This document shows positions 1 through 9,749 of a stretch of DNA of 64,000 nt, piece by piece. The notes beneath the pieces are model-generated. The model was not told the DNA's origin, ran no database searches, and worked only from the letters and a program-made list of their open reading frames with translations. Every line of letters begins with the position of its first letter. The first letter of the stretch is position 1. The stretch comes from Variovorax boronicumulans. GTDB lineage: Bacteria > Pseudomonadota > Gammaproteobacteria > Burkholderiales > Burkholderiaceae_C. Both the position numbers and the translations under genes were made by a program. The stretch is from the NCBI RefSeq assembly GCF_019352895.1, contig NZ_JAAAFX010000014.1:448790-512789 (forward strand), given 5' to 3'.

Positions 1-293
1 CCAAGGGGCTGTCGGCCGGCCGCATCACGGTGCGCCACGTGCTGCGCAATGCACTGCTGCCGCTGGTCACGGTGATCGGCATGCAGACCGGCGCGCTGCT
101 CAGCGGCGCGATCCTGGTCGAGACCGTGTTCGGCTGGCCCGGCCTGGGCCGGCTGGCCTTCGAGGCCATGCAGCAGCGCGACTACAACCTGCTGGCCGGG
201 CTGATCCTGTGCAGCGGCACGCTGGTGGTGCTGGTCAACCTCGCGGTCGACCTGCTGTACGCCGTGCTGGACCCGCGTGTGAGGCTGAAATGA
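1..293 (+). CDS. ABC transporter permease, DppB/OppB type (3' part)
   Basis: This is the C-terminal part of an inner-membrane permease that would form the pore of a peptide- or nickel-type ABC importer with the next gene. The open frame runs in from before the window (first full codon at base 3), so the true start is outside. The visible part holds the family's coupling region (arginine-rich turn, then NALLPLVTVIG) and the conserved segment around ETVFGWPGLGRL, followed by a last membrane helix ending in DPRVRLK. Its stop overlaps the start of the next permease by four bases (ATGA), which indicates translational coupling. The substrate cannot be told from this fragment. Confidence 0.9.
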   Translation, partial: KGLSAGRITVRHVLRNALLPLVTVIGMQTGALLSGAILVETVFGWPGLGRLAFEAMQQRDYNLLAGLILCSGTLVVLVNLAVDLLYAVLDPRVRLK

Positions 294-1206
294 AGACCAC
301 CGAAGGCATCGCCGTCTCCTCCGTCGCGCGGCCCCGTCCGCTGGCACCGCCCGTGGCAGCGCCTCGGCCCACGCTTGCCGCGCGGCTCTGGCGCGGATGG
401 ACGGCGTGGCCGCTGTCGCTGAAGATCGGCACCGCGCTGCTGGCGCTGCAGCTCGCGGTCGCGCTGCTGGCCGGCTGGCTCTACCCGGGCGATCCCTTCG
501 ACCTTGCGGGGCCGTCCTTCCTGCCGCCGGGCGCCGATCCGCAGTTCCCGCTGGGCACCGACATCATGGGCCGCGACATCGCCGCCGGCCTGGCGCACGG
601 CGCGCGCGTCTCGCTGCTGGTGGGCCTGTCGGCCACCTTGATCGCGACGGTGCTGGGCACCACGGTCGGCCTGCTGGCCGGCTACTTCGGCGGCTGGGTC
701 GACCACCTGCTGATGCGCTTCACCGAGCTGTTCCAGGTGATCCCGCATTTCCTCTTCGCCATCATCCTGGTGGCGATCATGGGCTCGCAGTTGCCGTACA
801 TCGTGCTGGCCATCGGCGTCACGAGCTGGACGATGGTGGCACGGCTGGTGCGCGCCGAGACGCTGGCGCTGCGCGAGCGCGACTACGTGAAGATCTGCCA
901 GGTGATGGGCGGCGGCCATGCGCGCGTGATCCTCACGCACATCCTGCCCAACGCCGTCGCGCCGGTGATCGTGGCGGCCTCGGTACTGACCGCGCTGGCG
1001 GTGCTGACCGAAGCCGGCCTGGCCTTCCTGGGCATGAGCGACAGCAACCGCATCAGCTGGGGCGGCATGATCGGCGCCTCGCGCGAGGCGCTGCTCGACG
1101 CGCCCTACATGACCTTGATTCCCGGCGCGGCCATCGTGCTGGCCGTGGCCGCGCTGAGCCTGATCGGCGACGGTCTGGCGCAGCACCTGCGGCGCGGAGG
1201 TGCGTC

Positions 1207-1210
<4 letters not shown>
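290..1210 (+). CDS. ABC transporter permease, DppC/OppC type
   Basis: This second permease of the dipeptide/oligopeptide/nickel-type importer has 306 residues. The N-terminal ~45 residues are Pro/Ala-rich and cytoplasmic, followed by one helix, a periplasmic stretch with the family motif PLGTDIMGRDI, and then the five-helix BPD_transp_1 core. The cytoplasmic coupling motif (around RERDYVKICQVMGGGHARVI) and LTEAGLAFLGM are typical of DppC/GsiD proteins. The ATG at 290 overlaps the previous stop and the end overlaps the next ATG (ATGA at 1207-1210), so bases 1-2960 are one operon. The substrate is unknown, since no binding protein lies inside the window. Confidence 0.93.
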
Positions 1211-2207
<997 letters not shown>

Positions 2208-2211
<4 letters not shown>

Positions 2212-2960
2212 CGGCGCCGCTGCTGTCGGCGCACGATCTGCACGTGCGCTTCGAAGGCCGCAACGGCCGCGTCGATGCGGTGCGCGGCGTGTCGCTGCAG
2301 GTGCAGGCGGGCGAGGTGCTGGCGGTGGTCGGCGAGTCCGGCTCGGGCAAGTCGACGCTGGCGCGCGCGCTGATGGGCATGGTGCCCGTCCGCCAGGGCA
2401 CGCTGGCGCTGGCCGGGGAGGGCGTGCCGCTCGCGGCCGCCGCGCGCTCGCTGGCGCAGCGCCGCCGCATCGGCATGGTGTTCCAGGACAGCGCGGCCGC
2501 CTTCGACCCGCGCTTCACCATCGAACGCATCCTGCGCGAGCCGATCGCCCTGCTGGGACGCGGTGCGGCCTCGGCCCCACCCGTCGAGCTGCTCGATGCC
2601 GTGGGCCTGCCGGCCAGCCTGCTGCCGCGGCGCCCGCACGAGCTGTCGGGCGGGCAGCGCCAGCGCGTGGGCATCGCGCGTGCGCTCGCGGGCGCGCCGC
2701 AGCTGCTGATCTGCGACGAGGCGGTGTCGGCCCTCGATGTGTCGGTGCAGGCGCAGATCCTCAACCTGCTGGCCGACCTGCAGCAGTCGCGCGGGCTCGC
2801 GCTGCTGTTCATCACGCACGATCTCTCGGTGGTGTCGTACATCGCCGACCGCATCGCCGTGATGTACCGTGGCGAACTGCTCGAGACCGGCGTGGCCGCC
2901 CAGGTGCTGGACCGGCCTTCGCACGACTACACGCGACGCCTGCTCGCGGCGGCCCTATGA
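2208..2960 (+). CDS. ABC transporter ATP-binding protein, DppF/OppF type (short)
   Basis: This is the second ATPase of the same importer, 250 residues. Walker A GESGSGKS lies at about 42-49, LSGGQ at 146-150, Walker B LLICDE at 166-171 and the switch histidine in FITHDLS. Typical DppF/OppF proteins are about 320 residues with a Cys-containing C-terminal domain. This one stops right after HDYTRRLLAAAL, so that extension is absent. Short DppF-like partners of this kind exist in other clusters, so the gene need not be damaged. It is the last gene of the transporter operon; a TetR gene follows 52 bases later. Confidence 0.92.
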
Positions 2961-3012
2961 TTTTGTGCAGCCCACCTTTGCGGCCCGCGCGCCGTTCCTG
3001 CAAGCCGAGCCC

Positions 3013-3609
3013 ATGACCTCCACGACTGCCACGACCCCTGCGACCACGCTGCTGGACCACATCATCGACACCGCGGGCGCGCTCTTCTACCGCGAAGGCA
3101 CCAAGTCGGTCGGCGTCGACCGGATCATCCTCGAGGCCGGTGTCGCCAAGGCCACGATGTACCGCTACTTCTCCGGCAAGGACGCGCTGGTGGCGGCCTG
3201 CCTGCAGCGCCGCCACGACCGGGTGATGGAGGCGTTGCGCAACGGACTCGAGAAGGGTCCGGCCGATGGCGTCGCACAGGCGCTGTCGGTGTTCGAGCTG
3301 CTGCACGTGAAGGGCGGCTCGCCCGACTTCCGCGGCTGTGCCTTCATGCTGGCGGTGGCGGAGAACGAGACCTCCGAAGAAGTCCGCGCCATCGCACGCG
3401 GCCACAAGGACGCGGTGCTGGCGATGTTCGAGGCCCTGCTGCCCGCCGCCTGGCCGAAGCGCGCGACGCTGGCCGCGCAGCTCAACCTGCTCTACGACGG
3501 CGCGATGGCGCAGATCCTGATCCAGCGCGATGCCGGCGCGGCCTTGCTGGCGCGCGACTGCGCGGCGGTGCTGCTGGCCGCGGCCGCGAACGGCGCCCGG
3601 GCGCGCTGA
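3013..3609 (+). CDS. TetR/AcrR family transcriptional regulator
   Basis: This 198-residue protein has an N-terminal TetR helix-turn-helix at about residues 15-62 (FYREGTKSVGVDRI, then AGVAKATMYRYFSGKDALV) and an all-helical C-terminal ligand domain of ordinary length. I chose the ATG at 3013 because the HTH then begins about 15 residues in, as in the family; the longer open frame upstream belongs to the end of the ATPase gene in another frame. It lies between the transporter operon and a thiol dioxygenase gene in the same direction. It may control either one, but the ligand is unknown. Confidence 0.9.
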   Translation: MTSTTATTPATTLLDHIIDTAGALFYREGTKSVGVDRIILEAGVAKATMYRYFSGKDALVAACLQRRHDRVMEALRNGLEKGPADGVAQALSVFELLHVKGGSPDFRGCAFMLAVAENETSEEVRAIARGHKDAVLAMFEALLPAAWPKRATLAAQLNLLYDGAMAQILIQRDAGAALLARDCAAVLLAAAANGARAR

Positions 3610-3635
3610 AACATCGACTTTCTAGAAGAATCCCC

Positions 3636-4250
3636 ATGACCACCTCCTCTTCAACCCCCCCCATCGCGCCGCTGCGCGACTTCGTCGTCGCCTTCGGCCA
3701 CCTGCTCGACACCGGCCCCGACGAGGCGCGCGTCCTGCACGAGGGCGGCGCGCTGCTGCGCACGCTGGTGTCGCGCGACGACTGGCTGCCGGAGGCCTTC
3801 GCGCAGCCGCATCCGGTGCACTACCAGCAACTGCTGCTGCATGCCGACTCGACCGAGCGCTTCTCGGTCGTGAGCTTCGTCTGGGGCCCGGGCCAGGCCA
3901 CGCCGGTGCACGACCACACGGTCTGGGGCCTGATCGGCATGCTGCGCGGCGCCGAGGAAAGCCAGGGCTATGCCGAGCGCGAGGGCCGCTGGGTGGCGCA
4001 GGGCGAGGCGGTCCGGCTGGTGCCGGGCGACGTCGAGGCGGTGTCGCCGCGCATCGGAGACGTGCACCGCGTGCGCAACGTGTTCGACGACCGGGTGTCG
4101 GTCAGCATCCACGTCTACGGCGCCAACATCGGCCGCGTGCGGCGCCACACCTACCCGGCCGAGGGCGGGCGCAAGCCCTTCGTCTCGGGCTACTCGAACA
4201 CCGTGCTGCCGAACCTCTGGGACCGCTCGGCCGAAGTCCGCGCCAGCTGA
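3636..4250 (+). CDS. Cysteine dioxygenase-type thiol dioxygenase (Gln type, 3-mercaptopropionate dioxygenase-like)
   Basis: This 204-residue cupin iron enzyme of the cysteine dioxygenase family would oxidise a small thiol to its sulfinate with O2. The three iron ligands are visible as H92 and H94 in PVHDHTVWG and H144 in GDVHRV. The Ser-His-Tyr network is present as SIHVYG at about 157-162. Where animal cysteine dioxygenase has a substrate-binding arginine (YxR), this protein has Gln (HYQQLLL, ~62-68). It also has an arginine shortly after the SIHVYG motif (IGRVRR). Both features mark the bacterial Gln type, several of which prefer 3-mercaptopropionate. The gene is 26 bases after the TetR gene. 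Substrate assignment is inference. Confidence 0.88.
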   Translation: MTTSSSTPPIAPLRDFVVAFGHLLDTGPDEARVLHEGGALLRTLVSRDDWLPEAFAQPHPVHYQQLLLHADSTERFSVVSFVWGPGQATPVHDHTVWGLIGMLRGAEESQGYAEREGRWVAQGEAVRLVPGDVEAVSPRIGDVHRVRNVFDDRVSVSIHVYGANIGRVRRHTYPAEGGRKPFVSGYSNTVLPNLWDRSAEVRAS

Positions 4251-4251
4251 A

Positions 4252-5166
4252 TCAGCGCTCCCAGGGCGCGACAGGCACGAAGCGCGCCAGCAGGTGGTCG
4301 ACCACCGCGCGCTGCCGCGCCGCCAGCGCCCCCTGGTGCGGCCAGATCACATGGATCGGCAGGGCCGACGCGGCAGAAGCCTGCTGCGGCAACACTTCTT
4401 CCAGCCTGCCGTCGGCCAGCTGCGCGGCCACCAGCCAGCGTGGCAGCCGGGCCAGGCCGAAGCCGGCTGCGGCTGCGTCGCGCAGCGCCATCGCATCGCG
4501 CAGCGTGAGCCGCACGCCCAGCGCGAAGGCCTGCAGTTCGCCCTGCGCATCGGCCAGCAGCCAGCGGGTGTCGCGGCCCTCGACCAGGCAGTCGTGCGCG
4601 GCCAGTTCGGCGGGATCGGCCGGCCGGCCCCGCGCCGCGAGGTAGGCCGGCGCGGCGCAGACCACGGTGCGCTGCACGCCCAGCGGGCGCGCCACAAGGT
4701 TCGGGCTGTCGGGCAGCGCGCCGATGCGCACCGCCAGGTCGACCTGGCCGCCGGCCATGTCGCCGAAGCGGTTGAGGAAGGCGATGTCGAGGTGCAGCGC
4801 CGCATGTTCGCGCGCCAGTTCGAGCAGCGCGGGCGCGATCCATTGCCGCCCGAACAGCACGGGCACTTCGATGCGCAGCGTGCCTGCCACCGCGCCCTGT
4901 TTCTGCCGCAGTTCGGACTCGCCCTGCGCCAGCGTCGCGAGCGCGCGCAGGCAGTGCCGGTGGAAGGCGCGGCCGTCCTCGGTGAGCGCGAGCCGGCGCG
5001 TGCTCCGGTGCAGCAGGCGCACGCCCAGCTGCGCCTCCAGCCGCGCGACCGCCTTGCTCACGGCCGAGCGCGACAGCGCCAGCCGCTCGCTGGCCAGCGT
5101 GAAGCTGCCGGCCTGCGCGGTCTCGACGAAGGCCCGGATGCCGGTGAGTTGGTCGATGGAGATCAT
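4252..5166 (-). CDS. LysR family transcriptional regulator
   Basis: This 304-residue LysR regulator has a winged HTH at about residues 5-65 (SFTLASERLALSRSAVSKAVARLEAQLG) and a periplasmic-binding-like effector domain. The sequence resembles the CrgA/DhcR-like group (VRIGALPDSPNLVARPLG, CAAPAYLAARGRP), which often controls a divergently transcribed oxidoreductase. The ATG at 5166 puts the HTH at the usual place. It faces the SDR gene that begins at 5293 across a 126-base intergenic region, the classical arrangement for a LysR regulator and its target. It ends one base after the convergent dioxygenase gene. Confidence 0.92.
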   Translation of the reverse strand: MISIDQLTGIRAFVETAQAGSFTLASERLALSRSAVSKAVARLEAQLGVRLLHRSTRRLALTEDGRAFHRHCLRALATLAQGESELRQKQGAVAGTLRIEVPVLFGRQWIAPALLELAREHAALHLDIAFLNRFGDMAGGQVDLAVRIGALPDSPNLVARPLGVQRTVVCAAPAYLAARGRPADPAELAAHDCLVEGRDTRWLLADAQGELQAFALGVRLTLRDAMALRDAAAAGFGLARLPRWLVAAQLADGRLEEVLPQQASAASALPIHVIWPHQGALAARQRAVVDHLLARFVPVAPWER

Positions 5167-5189
5167 GGAAAGGGGAGGGCGGTGGGGCG

Positions 5190-5212
5190 ATTGGTGCCTG
5201 CGCGTCGCCAAT
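5190..5212. promoter_or_regulatory. Inverted repeat in the LysR/SDR divergent intergenic region
   Basis: ATTGG (5190-5194) and CCAAT (5208-5212) form a perfect five-base inverted repeat with a 13-base spacer between the divergent LysR and SDR starts. The position and symmetry are what a LysR recognition site would look like. The arms are short, so chance is possible. Confidence 0.3.
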
Positions 5213-5292
5213 GGCGTGCCGATTTTGCGCTCGACCCGCGGCCGGGCGCGCGCGAGCATCAGGGCCCCCATCAGCGTAAAGAGAGCGAATCC

Positions 5293-6000
5293 ATGAAAGA
5301 CAAGACCGTGGCCATCGTCGGCGGCAGCTCGGGCATCGGCCTGGGCGTGGCGAAACAGGTGGTGGCCGCGGGCGGCCGGGTGTTCATCGGCGGGCGCGAC
5401 GCACAGCGGCTCGAACGCGCGCTCGCGCAGCTGGGGCCGGCCGCCGGCGGCCACCGGGTCGACAGCGCCGACGACGCCTCGGTCGCTGCCTTCTTCGCCG
5501 CCGCGCCGGCCATCGACCACCTGTTCACGCCCGGCGCTTCCTACGCGCTGGGCCGCTTCACAGAGCTGGACGAGGCCACCGCCCGCAGCCCGATGGACCA
5601 CAAGTTCTGGGGCCAGTACCGGGTGGTGCGGCATGCCTTGCCCAAGCTGCGCGCACAGGGCTCGGTGGTGCTGATGGCGGGGGCGCTGGGCGCGCGCGTC
5701 GGTCTGAGCGGCGCGGCCTACGCGGCCTGCAACTGCGCGATCGAGGGACTGGGCCGGGCGCTGGCGCGCGAGCTGGCGCCGCGGCGCTTCAACACCGTGT
5801 CGCCGGGCACCATCGACAGCGAACTCTGGCGCGAGCGGCCGGCGGCGCTGCGCGAGGCGGCCTTCGAGAGCTTCGCCCAGGGCGCGCCGCTGGGCCGGAT
5901 CGGCACGGTGGAGGAGGTGGTGGACGCGGTGCTGTTCCTCATGGGCAACACCTTCATGACCGGGTCGACGCTGTATGTGGACGGCGGTTACGTCACCTGA
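5293..6000 (+). CDS. SDR family protein lacking the usual Ser and Lys catalytic residues
   Basis: This 235-residue short-chain dehydrogenase fold keeps the nucleotide motif GGSSGIG at residues 10-16 and the family C-terminus (TGSTLYVDGGYVT). Tyr143 of the active site is present (AAYAACNCAIEGL). The lysine four residues later is Asn147, and the serine expected about 13 residues before the Tyr is Gly/Ala (VVLMAGALG). The family has a degenerate subgroup of this kind, so the protein is probably intact but may not be a standard dehydrogenase. It is divergent from the LysR gene at 5166 and presumably controlled by it. The substrate is unknown. Confidence 0.88.
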   Translation: MKDKTVAIVGGSSGIGLGVAKQVVAAGGRVFIGGRDAQRLERALAQLGPAAGGHRVDSADDASVAAFFAAAPAIDHLFTPGASYALGRFTELDEATARSPMDHKFWGQYRVVRHALPKLRAQGSVVLMAGALGARVGLSGAAYAACNCAIEGLGRALARELAPRRFNTVSPGTIDSELWRERPAALREAAFESFAQGAPLGRIGTVEEVVDAVLFLMGNTFMTGSTLYVDGGYVT

Positions 6001-6191
6001 AGTCACGGCGGTTCACGGCCGCTTACCCGCGGCGCCTGAAGACTTTCTGAAGCGGGACCCCGGCGCTTGGCGGATACTGCGCGGTGGTCCCGGCCTCGGG
6101 CGATGCCGATCGCCTCCTGCCCGCACGGCGGTGTGCGGCGGCAGTTTCCGGACTGAACGAAAATACCGCCTCGTATCTCTGGAGTCTTGCC

Positions 6192-7088
6192 GTGAAGTGG
6201 ATCATCCTCGCCATCTTTGTGCTCAGCGCACTCTATGTCCATTTCCGTGGGCAGGTCCGGCATCGCTTCCTGCGCCAGCTGTCCGACCATTCGAGCTTCC
6301 TGGCGCCGCTCAACGTGTTCATGTACATGTTCTCGAAGGTGCCGAGCACGCCCTATCTGTCGCCGGCGGAGTTCCCGGAGATGCGGGTGCTGGAGCAGAA
6401 CTGGGAAATCATCCGTGAAGAGGCGCTGGCGATGCGCAATGGCGGCAGCATCAAGGCCTCGAGCCAGTTCAACGACGTGGGCTTCAACTCCTTCTTCAAG
6501 AGCGGCTGGAAGCGCTTCTATCTCAAGTGGTACGACGAGGCGCATCCCTCGGCCGCGGTGCTGTGCCCGCGCACGACCGAACTGCTCAAGGGCCTGGGCA
6601 CCGTCAAGGCCGCGATGTTCGCGGAACTGCCGCCCGGCAGCCGGCTGGTGCGCCACCGCGACCCCTTCGCCGGTTCGCTGCGCTACCACCTGGGCCTGTG
6701 GACGCCCGGCGTCGAAGGCTGCTACATCGACGTCGACGGCCAGCGCTACCACTGGCGCGACGGCGAGGCCGTGGTCTTCGACGAGACCTACATCCACTAT
6801 GCCGAGAACACCACCGACCACGACCGCGTGATCCTGTTCTGCGACATCGAGCGCCCGATGAAGTACCGCTGGGCCATGGCGGTGAACCGCTGGTTCGCGA
6901 AGAACGTGCTGGCCGCCGCCAGTTCGCCCAACGACGCGGGCGACAAGACCGGCGGCATCAACCGCGCCTTCAAGTACATCTACCAGGTGCGCGTGATCGG
7001 CAAGCGCCTCAAGGCCTGGGACCGCCGCGCCTACTACCTGGTCAAGTGGACGATCTTCGGCGGTCTGGCGCTCTGGATCTTCTACTGA
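6192..7088 (+). CDS. lpxO: LpxO-like Fe(II)/2-oxoglutarate lipid A hydroxylase
   Basis: This 298-residue protein of the aspartyl/asparaginyl beta-hydroxylase family, LpxO group, would hydroxylate the 2-position of a lipid A secondary acyl chain on the cytoplasmic side of the inner membrane. The start chosen is GTG at 6192, giving a first hydrophobic helix (KWIILAIFVLSALYV). The jelly-roll follows, with the HRD metal pair at about H155/D157 and the distal His at about H202 (YIHYAENTTDHDRVILFCDIERP). A final helix (TIFGGLALWIFY) closes the protein, giving the LpxO topology of two membrane anchors. No ATG start with a ribosome site is available nearby. Confidence 0.88.
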   Translation: MKWIILAIFVLSALYVHFRGQVRHRFLRQLSDHSSFLAPLNVFMYMFSKVPSTPYLSPAEFPEMRVLEQNWEIIREEALAMRNGGSIKASSQFNDVGFNSFFKSGWKRFYLKWYDEAHPSAAVLCPRTTELLKGLGTVKAAMFAELPPGSRLVRHRDPFAGSLRYHLGLWTPGVEGCYIDVDGQRYHWRDGEAVVFDETYIHYAENTTDHDRVILFCDIERPMKYRWAMAVNRWFAKNVLAAASSPNDAGDKTGGINRAFKYIYQVRVIGKRLKAWDRRAYYLVKWTIFGGLALWIFY

Positions 7089-7093
7089 GATCG

Positions 7094-7324
7094 ATGCCCA
7101 GCTACCGCTTCGACGTGTTCGGCCGCCGCATGGCCATCGAACGCGCGGGCGAGCGCTGGCGCTGCTACCTCCTGGGCAACGAGGGCAAGCGTCGCCCTCT
7201 CGAGCTCGCGGTGCCGTCCGAGCTCAGGCGCGAGGAACTCGCCCAGTACCTCTACGACGTCTACCACGAGGACGCGACGCCCACCCACGGCGACGTGGTG
7301 GAAATCCTGCCCGACCGGGCCTGA
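7094..7324 (+). CDS. Small conserved hypothetical protein (DUF7661-like)
   Basis: This 76-residue soluble protein starts five bases after the lpxO-like gene and is probably cotranscribed with it. The sequence begins MPSYRFDVFGRRMAIERAGERW and continues with LLGNEGKRRP and EELAQYLYDVYHEDATP. It resembles a small family of betaproteobacterial unknowns that I associate with DUF7661 from memory only. There is no signal peptide, membrane helix or catalytic motif. Its function is unknown. Confidence 0.72.
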   Translation: MPSYRFDVFGRRMAIERAGERWRCYLLGNEGKRRPLELAVPSELRREELAQYLYDVYHEDATPTHGDVVEILPDRA

Positions 7325-7325
7325 G

Positions 7326-7745
7326 CTACAACCCCAGCCGCGTCAGCGACCAAGCCACGCCGCCCAGTTGCAACACGTTGAGCATCATCCCGGCGATGTG
7401 CAGCCGCCGGAAGCGCAGTGCCGACGCCTCCACCTGCGGGATCGTTTCGCGCAGCCGGTCCATGCGCGGGATGATGATCCAGCGGCGCAGCGCGAAGGCC
7501 AGCACGGCGATCGCGGCCATGCCCAGCGCGAAGAAGGGCCGGCCGGTCCAGCCGTAGCAGAGCGCCGCGGCGCTGGCGGTCAGCATCACCGCCAGGTAGT
7601 AGACGTTGAACAGTCCGCGGATGAAGCGCGAATCCAGCGGCGTGTCGTGCGCAAGGATCAGCAGGGGCAGCGAGCCCATCATGAAGAAGCCCATCCAGAC
7701 CAGCAGGATGACGGTGGCGATGAGCGAACTGACGATGGGCAGCAT
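7326..7745 (-). CDS. Four-helix integral membrane protein of unknown function
   Basis: This 139-residue, very hydrophobic protein has four predicted membrane helices, at about residues 5-28, 48-68, 72-90 and 115-135. I chose the ATG at 7745 because a good ribosome site (GGAGAGG) lies seven bases upstream; a longer frame upstream lacks one. No known motif was recognised beyond a general likeness to small DUF4149-type membrane proteins. It converges with the 7094 gene, leaving one base between them. Confidence 0.7.
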   Translation of the reverse strand: MLPIVSSLIATVILLVWMGFFMMGSLPLLILAHDTPLDSRFIRGLFNVYYLAVMLTASAAALCYGWTGRPFFALGMAAIAVLAFALRRWIIIPRMDRLRETIPQVEASALRFRRLHIAGMMLNVLQLGGVAWSLTRLGL

Positions 7746-7799
7746 GGGAACCTCTCCGCAGCGGCGCAGCATACGCCTGCGGATCGGTTCTTGTCTCGC

Positions 7800-8387
7800 C
7801 TAGGTTGGATGCAGCTGGACGGCCACGATGCAGCCGGCCGTGCTGAGCCGCACGACCTGCATCGCTTCCTGCGGACAGGCCTGCAGCAGGCCCTGTTCGA
7901 CATCGAGCGTCTGCATGCCCGAAGGCGTGCCGACCTGAAAACGCCCTTGCAACACCAGCAGACACAGCGGCACGGCATTCGAGGGCATGACGGAGAAGCC
8001 TTCGCGATGCACGCTCACCTCGGCGTACGCGTTCGCACGCCGGGTCATCACGTTGAAGAAGCGCGCTGGCCTGTGCGCCAGCCGTGCGCTGAAAGCCGTT
8101 TCACCCGCGAAGGCATGCAGGTCGCCCGTTCCCGTCCATGACAGGACCCGGGTGTCGGCCACGAGCGTGACCGCGCCGTCCACCAGCACGGCGCTGCGGT
8201 CGACGCCGGCAAAGGTCGAGAACGCGCCGTTGCCCGCGATGGACGCGACGCTGAGCCGCCAGTCCCAGCCGTCGGGGCCCGCCGCGGCCGAGCTGTCGCC
8301 GAAGCGGCCCTGGCCGATCTCGCGCGTCTCGCCGCCGCCGTTGCGCCAGGGCGTGACCGGCAGGTGGTCGAGCGAGAAGCGGCTCAT
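7800..8387 (-). CDS. hutD: HutD family protein
   Basis: This 195-residue bicupin of the HutD/Ves family shows the hallmark opening PWRNGGGETREI, then WDWRLSVASIAGNGAFSTFAGVDRS. HutD proteins are found with histidine-utilisation genes and are thought to tune that pathway; no catalytic role is established. Translation probably starts at ATG 8387 (a GTG lies just before it). The gene begins seven bases after the stop of the FAD oxidoreductase gene, so the two form an operon. This operon runs divergent from hutG (9750), which supports a link to histidine or formylglutamate breakdown. Confidence 0.88.
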   Translation of the reverse strand: MSRFSLDHLPVTPWRNGGGETREIGQGRFGDSSAAAGPDGWDWRLSVASIAGNGAFSTFAGVDRSAVLVDGAVTLVADTRVLSWTGTGDLHAFAGETAFSARLAHRPARFFNVMTRRANAYAEVSVHREGFSVMPSNAVPLCLLVLQGRFQVGTPSGMQTLDVEQGLLQACPQEAMQVVRLSTAGCIVAVQLHPT

Positions 8388-8393
8388 CACGCC

Positions 8394-9578
8394 TCAGGAC
8401 ACCGCGCCCAGGCCGTATTTGCCGGTCAGCAGCCCGCCGGTGCGGAAGCGCTCCAGCGCATAGGGTTCGATGTCGACCTCGGTCTTCAGGCCCAGCGCCG
8501 ATTGCGCGAGCACCAGGCCCACGGCCGGCGACAGCTTGAAGCCGTGGCCCGAGAAGCCGTAGCCGACCACCAGGCCCGGCAGCTCCGGCAGCCGTCCCAG
8601 CACCGGGTTCCAGTCGGGCGTCACGTCGTACACGCCGGTCCAGGACGAGGCGACGCCGGCCGTCTCGAAGCTCGGGAAGCGCTCGGCCACCTGCTCGCCG
8701 ACCTCGACCATGTAGTCCATGCTGATGTCGCCCTGTTCGTTGTCGGGCGCCGCCAGCGTTTCGCCGACGATGCCTTCGCTGACCAGCATCTGGTTGCCGC
8801 CGTAGCTGCGGCAGTACAGCATGCCCGGCGAACCCAGGTCCTTGTAGACCGGCATCTTGAAGGTGTAGGCCTCGGGGCCCTCGAGGGCCAGCACGGCATG
8901 GCGCTCGGCTTTCACCGGGCTCGCGATGCCCGTCCAGCGTTCGATGTCGGTGGACCAGATGTTCTGCACGCTGATCACGGTCGGTGCGTCGAAGCGGCCT
9001 TCCGAGGTCTCGACGCCGGCCACGCGGCCGTTCTCGACGATCAGCTTGTGGACCTCCACGCCTTCCTTGATCTTCACGCCCAGGCGGCGCGCCGCGCGGG
9101 CGAAGCTGGTGGCGACCAGGTAGGCGTCCGCGAAGCCGGCCTCGGGCTCGTAGCCGATCAGGGCCGCATCGTCGAAGCGGGCGATCGGCAGCAGGCTCGC
9201 GGCCTGGTGCGCGTCCAGCAGGTCGACCTGGATGCCCTGGGCGCGTTGGGCTTCCAGCGCGGCGCGCAGGGGCGACAGCTTGGCGCCCTCGGGCGCGGCG
9301 ATCAGGTAGCCCGACTTCACCAGGCCGGCCGACGCGTCCTCGTCCTGCAGGTAGTTGGAGAAGTCGTTGAAGATGCGCCACGAGGCCTGGGCCAGCCGCA
9401 CGTTCTCGATCACCGAGTAGTGGGTGCGCAGGATGCCGCTGGATTGCGAGGTCGTTCCGGCGCCGATCTGCGTGCGGTCCAGCACCAGCACGTTGGTGCA
9501 GCCGAGGCGGGCGAGGTGATAGGCGACCGAGGTGCCGATCACACCCGCGCCGATCACGATCGCGTCATAGCTTTTCAT
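8394..9578 (-). CDS. FAD-dependent amine/amino-acid oxidoreductase (DAO family)
   Basis: This 394-residue flavoprotein of the DAO family has the dinucleotide motif GAGVIG at about residues 10-15 (after YDAIVI) and a C-terminal FAD segment GYGFSGHGFKLSPAVG. The overall pattern resembles the sarcosine oxidase beta-subunit and other N-methyl amino-acid oxidases (TSQSSGILRTHYS, DVTPDWNPVLG). It has no signal peptide, so it is cytoplasmic. It is first in an operon with the hutD-like gene and divergent from hutG, so the substrate may be a histidine-related amine or amino acid; this is inference. Confidence 0.88.
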   Translation of the reverse strand: MKSYDAIVIGAGVIGTSVAYHLARLGCTNVLVLDRTQIGAGTTSQSSGILRTHYSVIENVRLAQASWRIFNDFSNYLQDEDASAGLVKSGYLIAAPEGAKLSPLRAALEAQRAQGIQVDLLDAHQAASLLPIARFDDAALIGYEPEAGFADAYLVATSFARAARRLGVKIKEGVEVHKLIVENGRVAGVETSEGRFDAPTVISVQNIWSTDIERWTGIASPVKAERHAVLALEGPEAYTFKMPVYKDLGSPGMLYCRSYGGNQMLVSEGIVGETLAAPDNEQGDISMDYMVEVGEQVAERFPSFETAGVASSWTGVYDVTPDWNPVLGRLPELPGLVVGYGFSGHGFKLSPAVGLVLAQSALGLKTEVDIEPYALERFRTGGLLTGKYGLGAVS

Positions 9579-9749
9579 TCCACAGTCCTGACAAGGTAAA
9601 AACGGATGGGCCGAAGCCTAAGAGCCGCCCCCGGGTTGCCGCTGGACATTCCGGAAACTGATTTTCAGCATCAGCGCCGCTTGAGCTATGGCAGCGGCCC
9701 CGCGCGCGCGCCAGGATGGGCCACCGCCGATCGCATCACTTCTTCTCCC

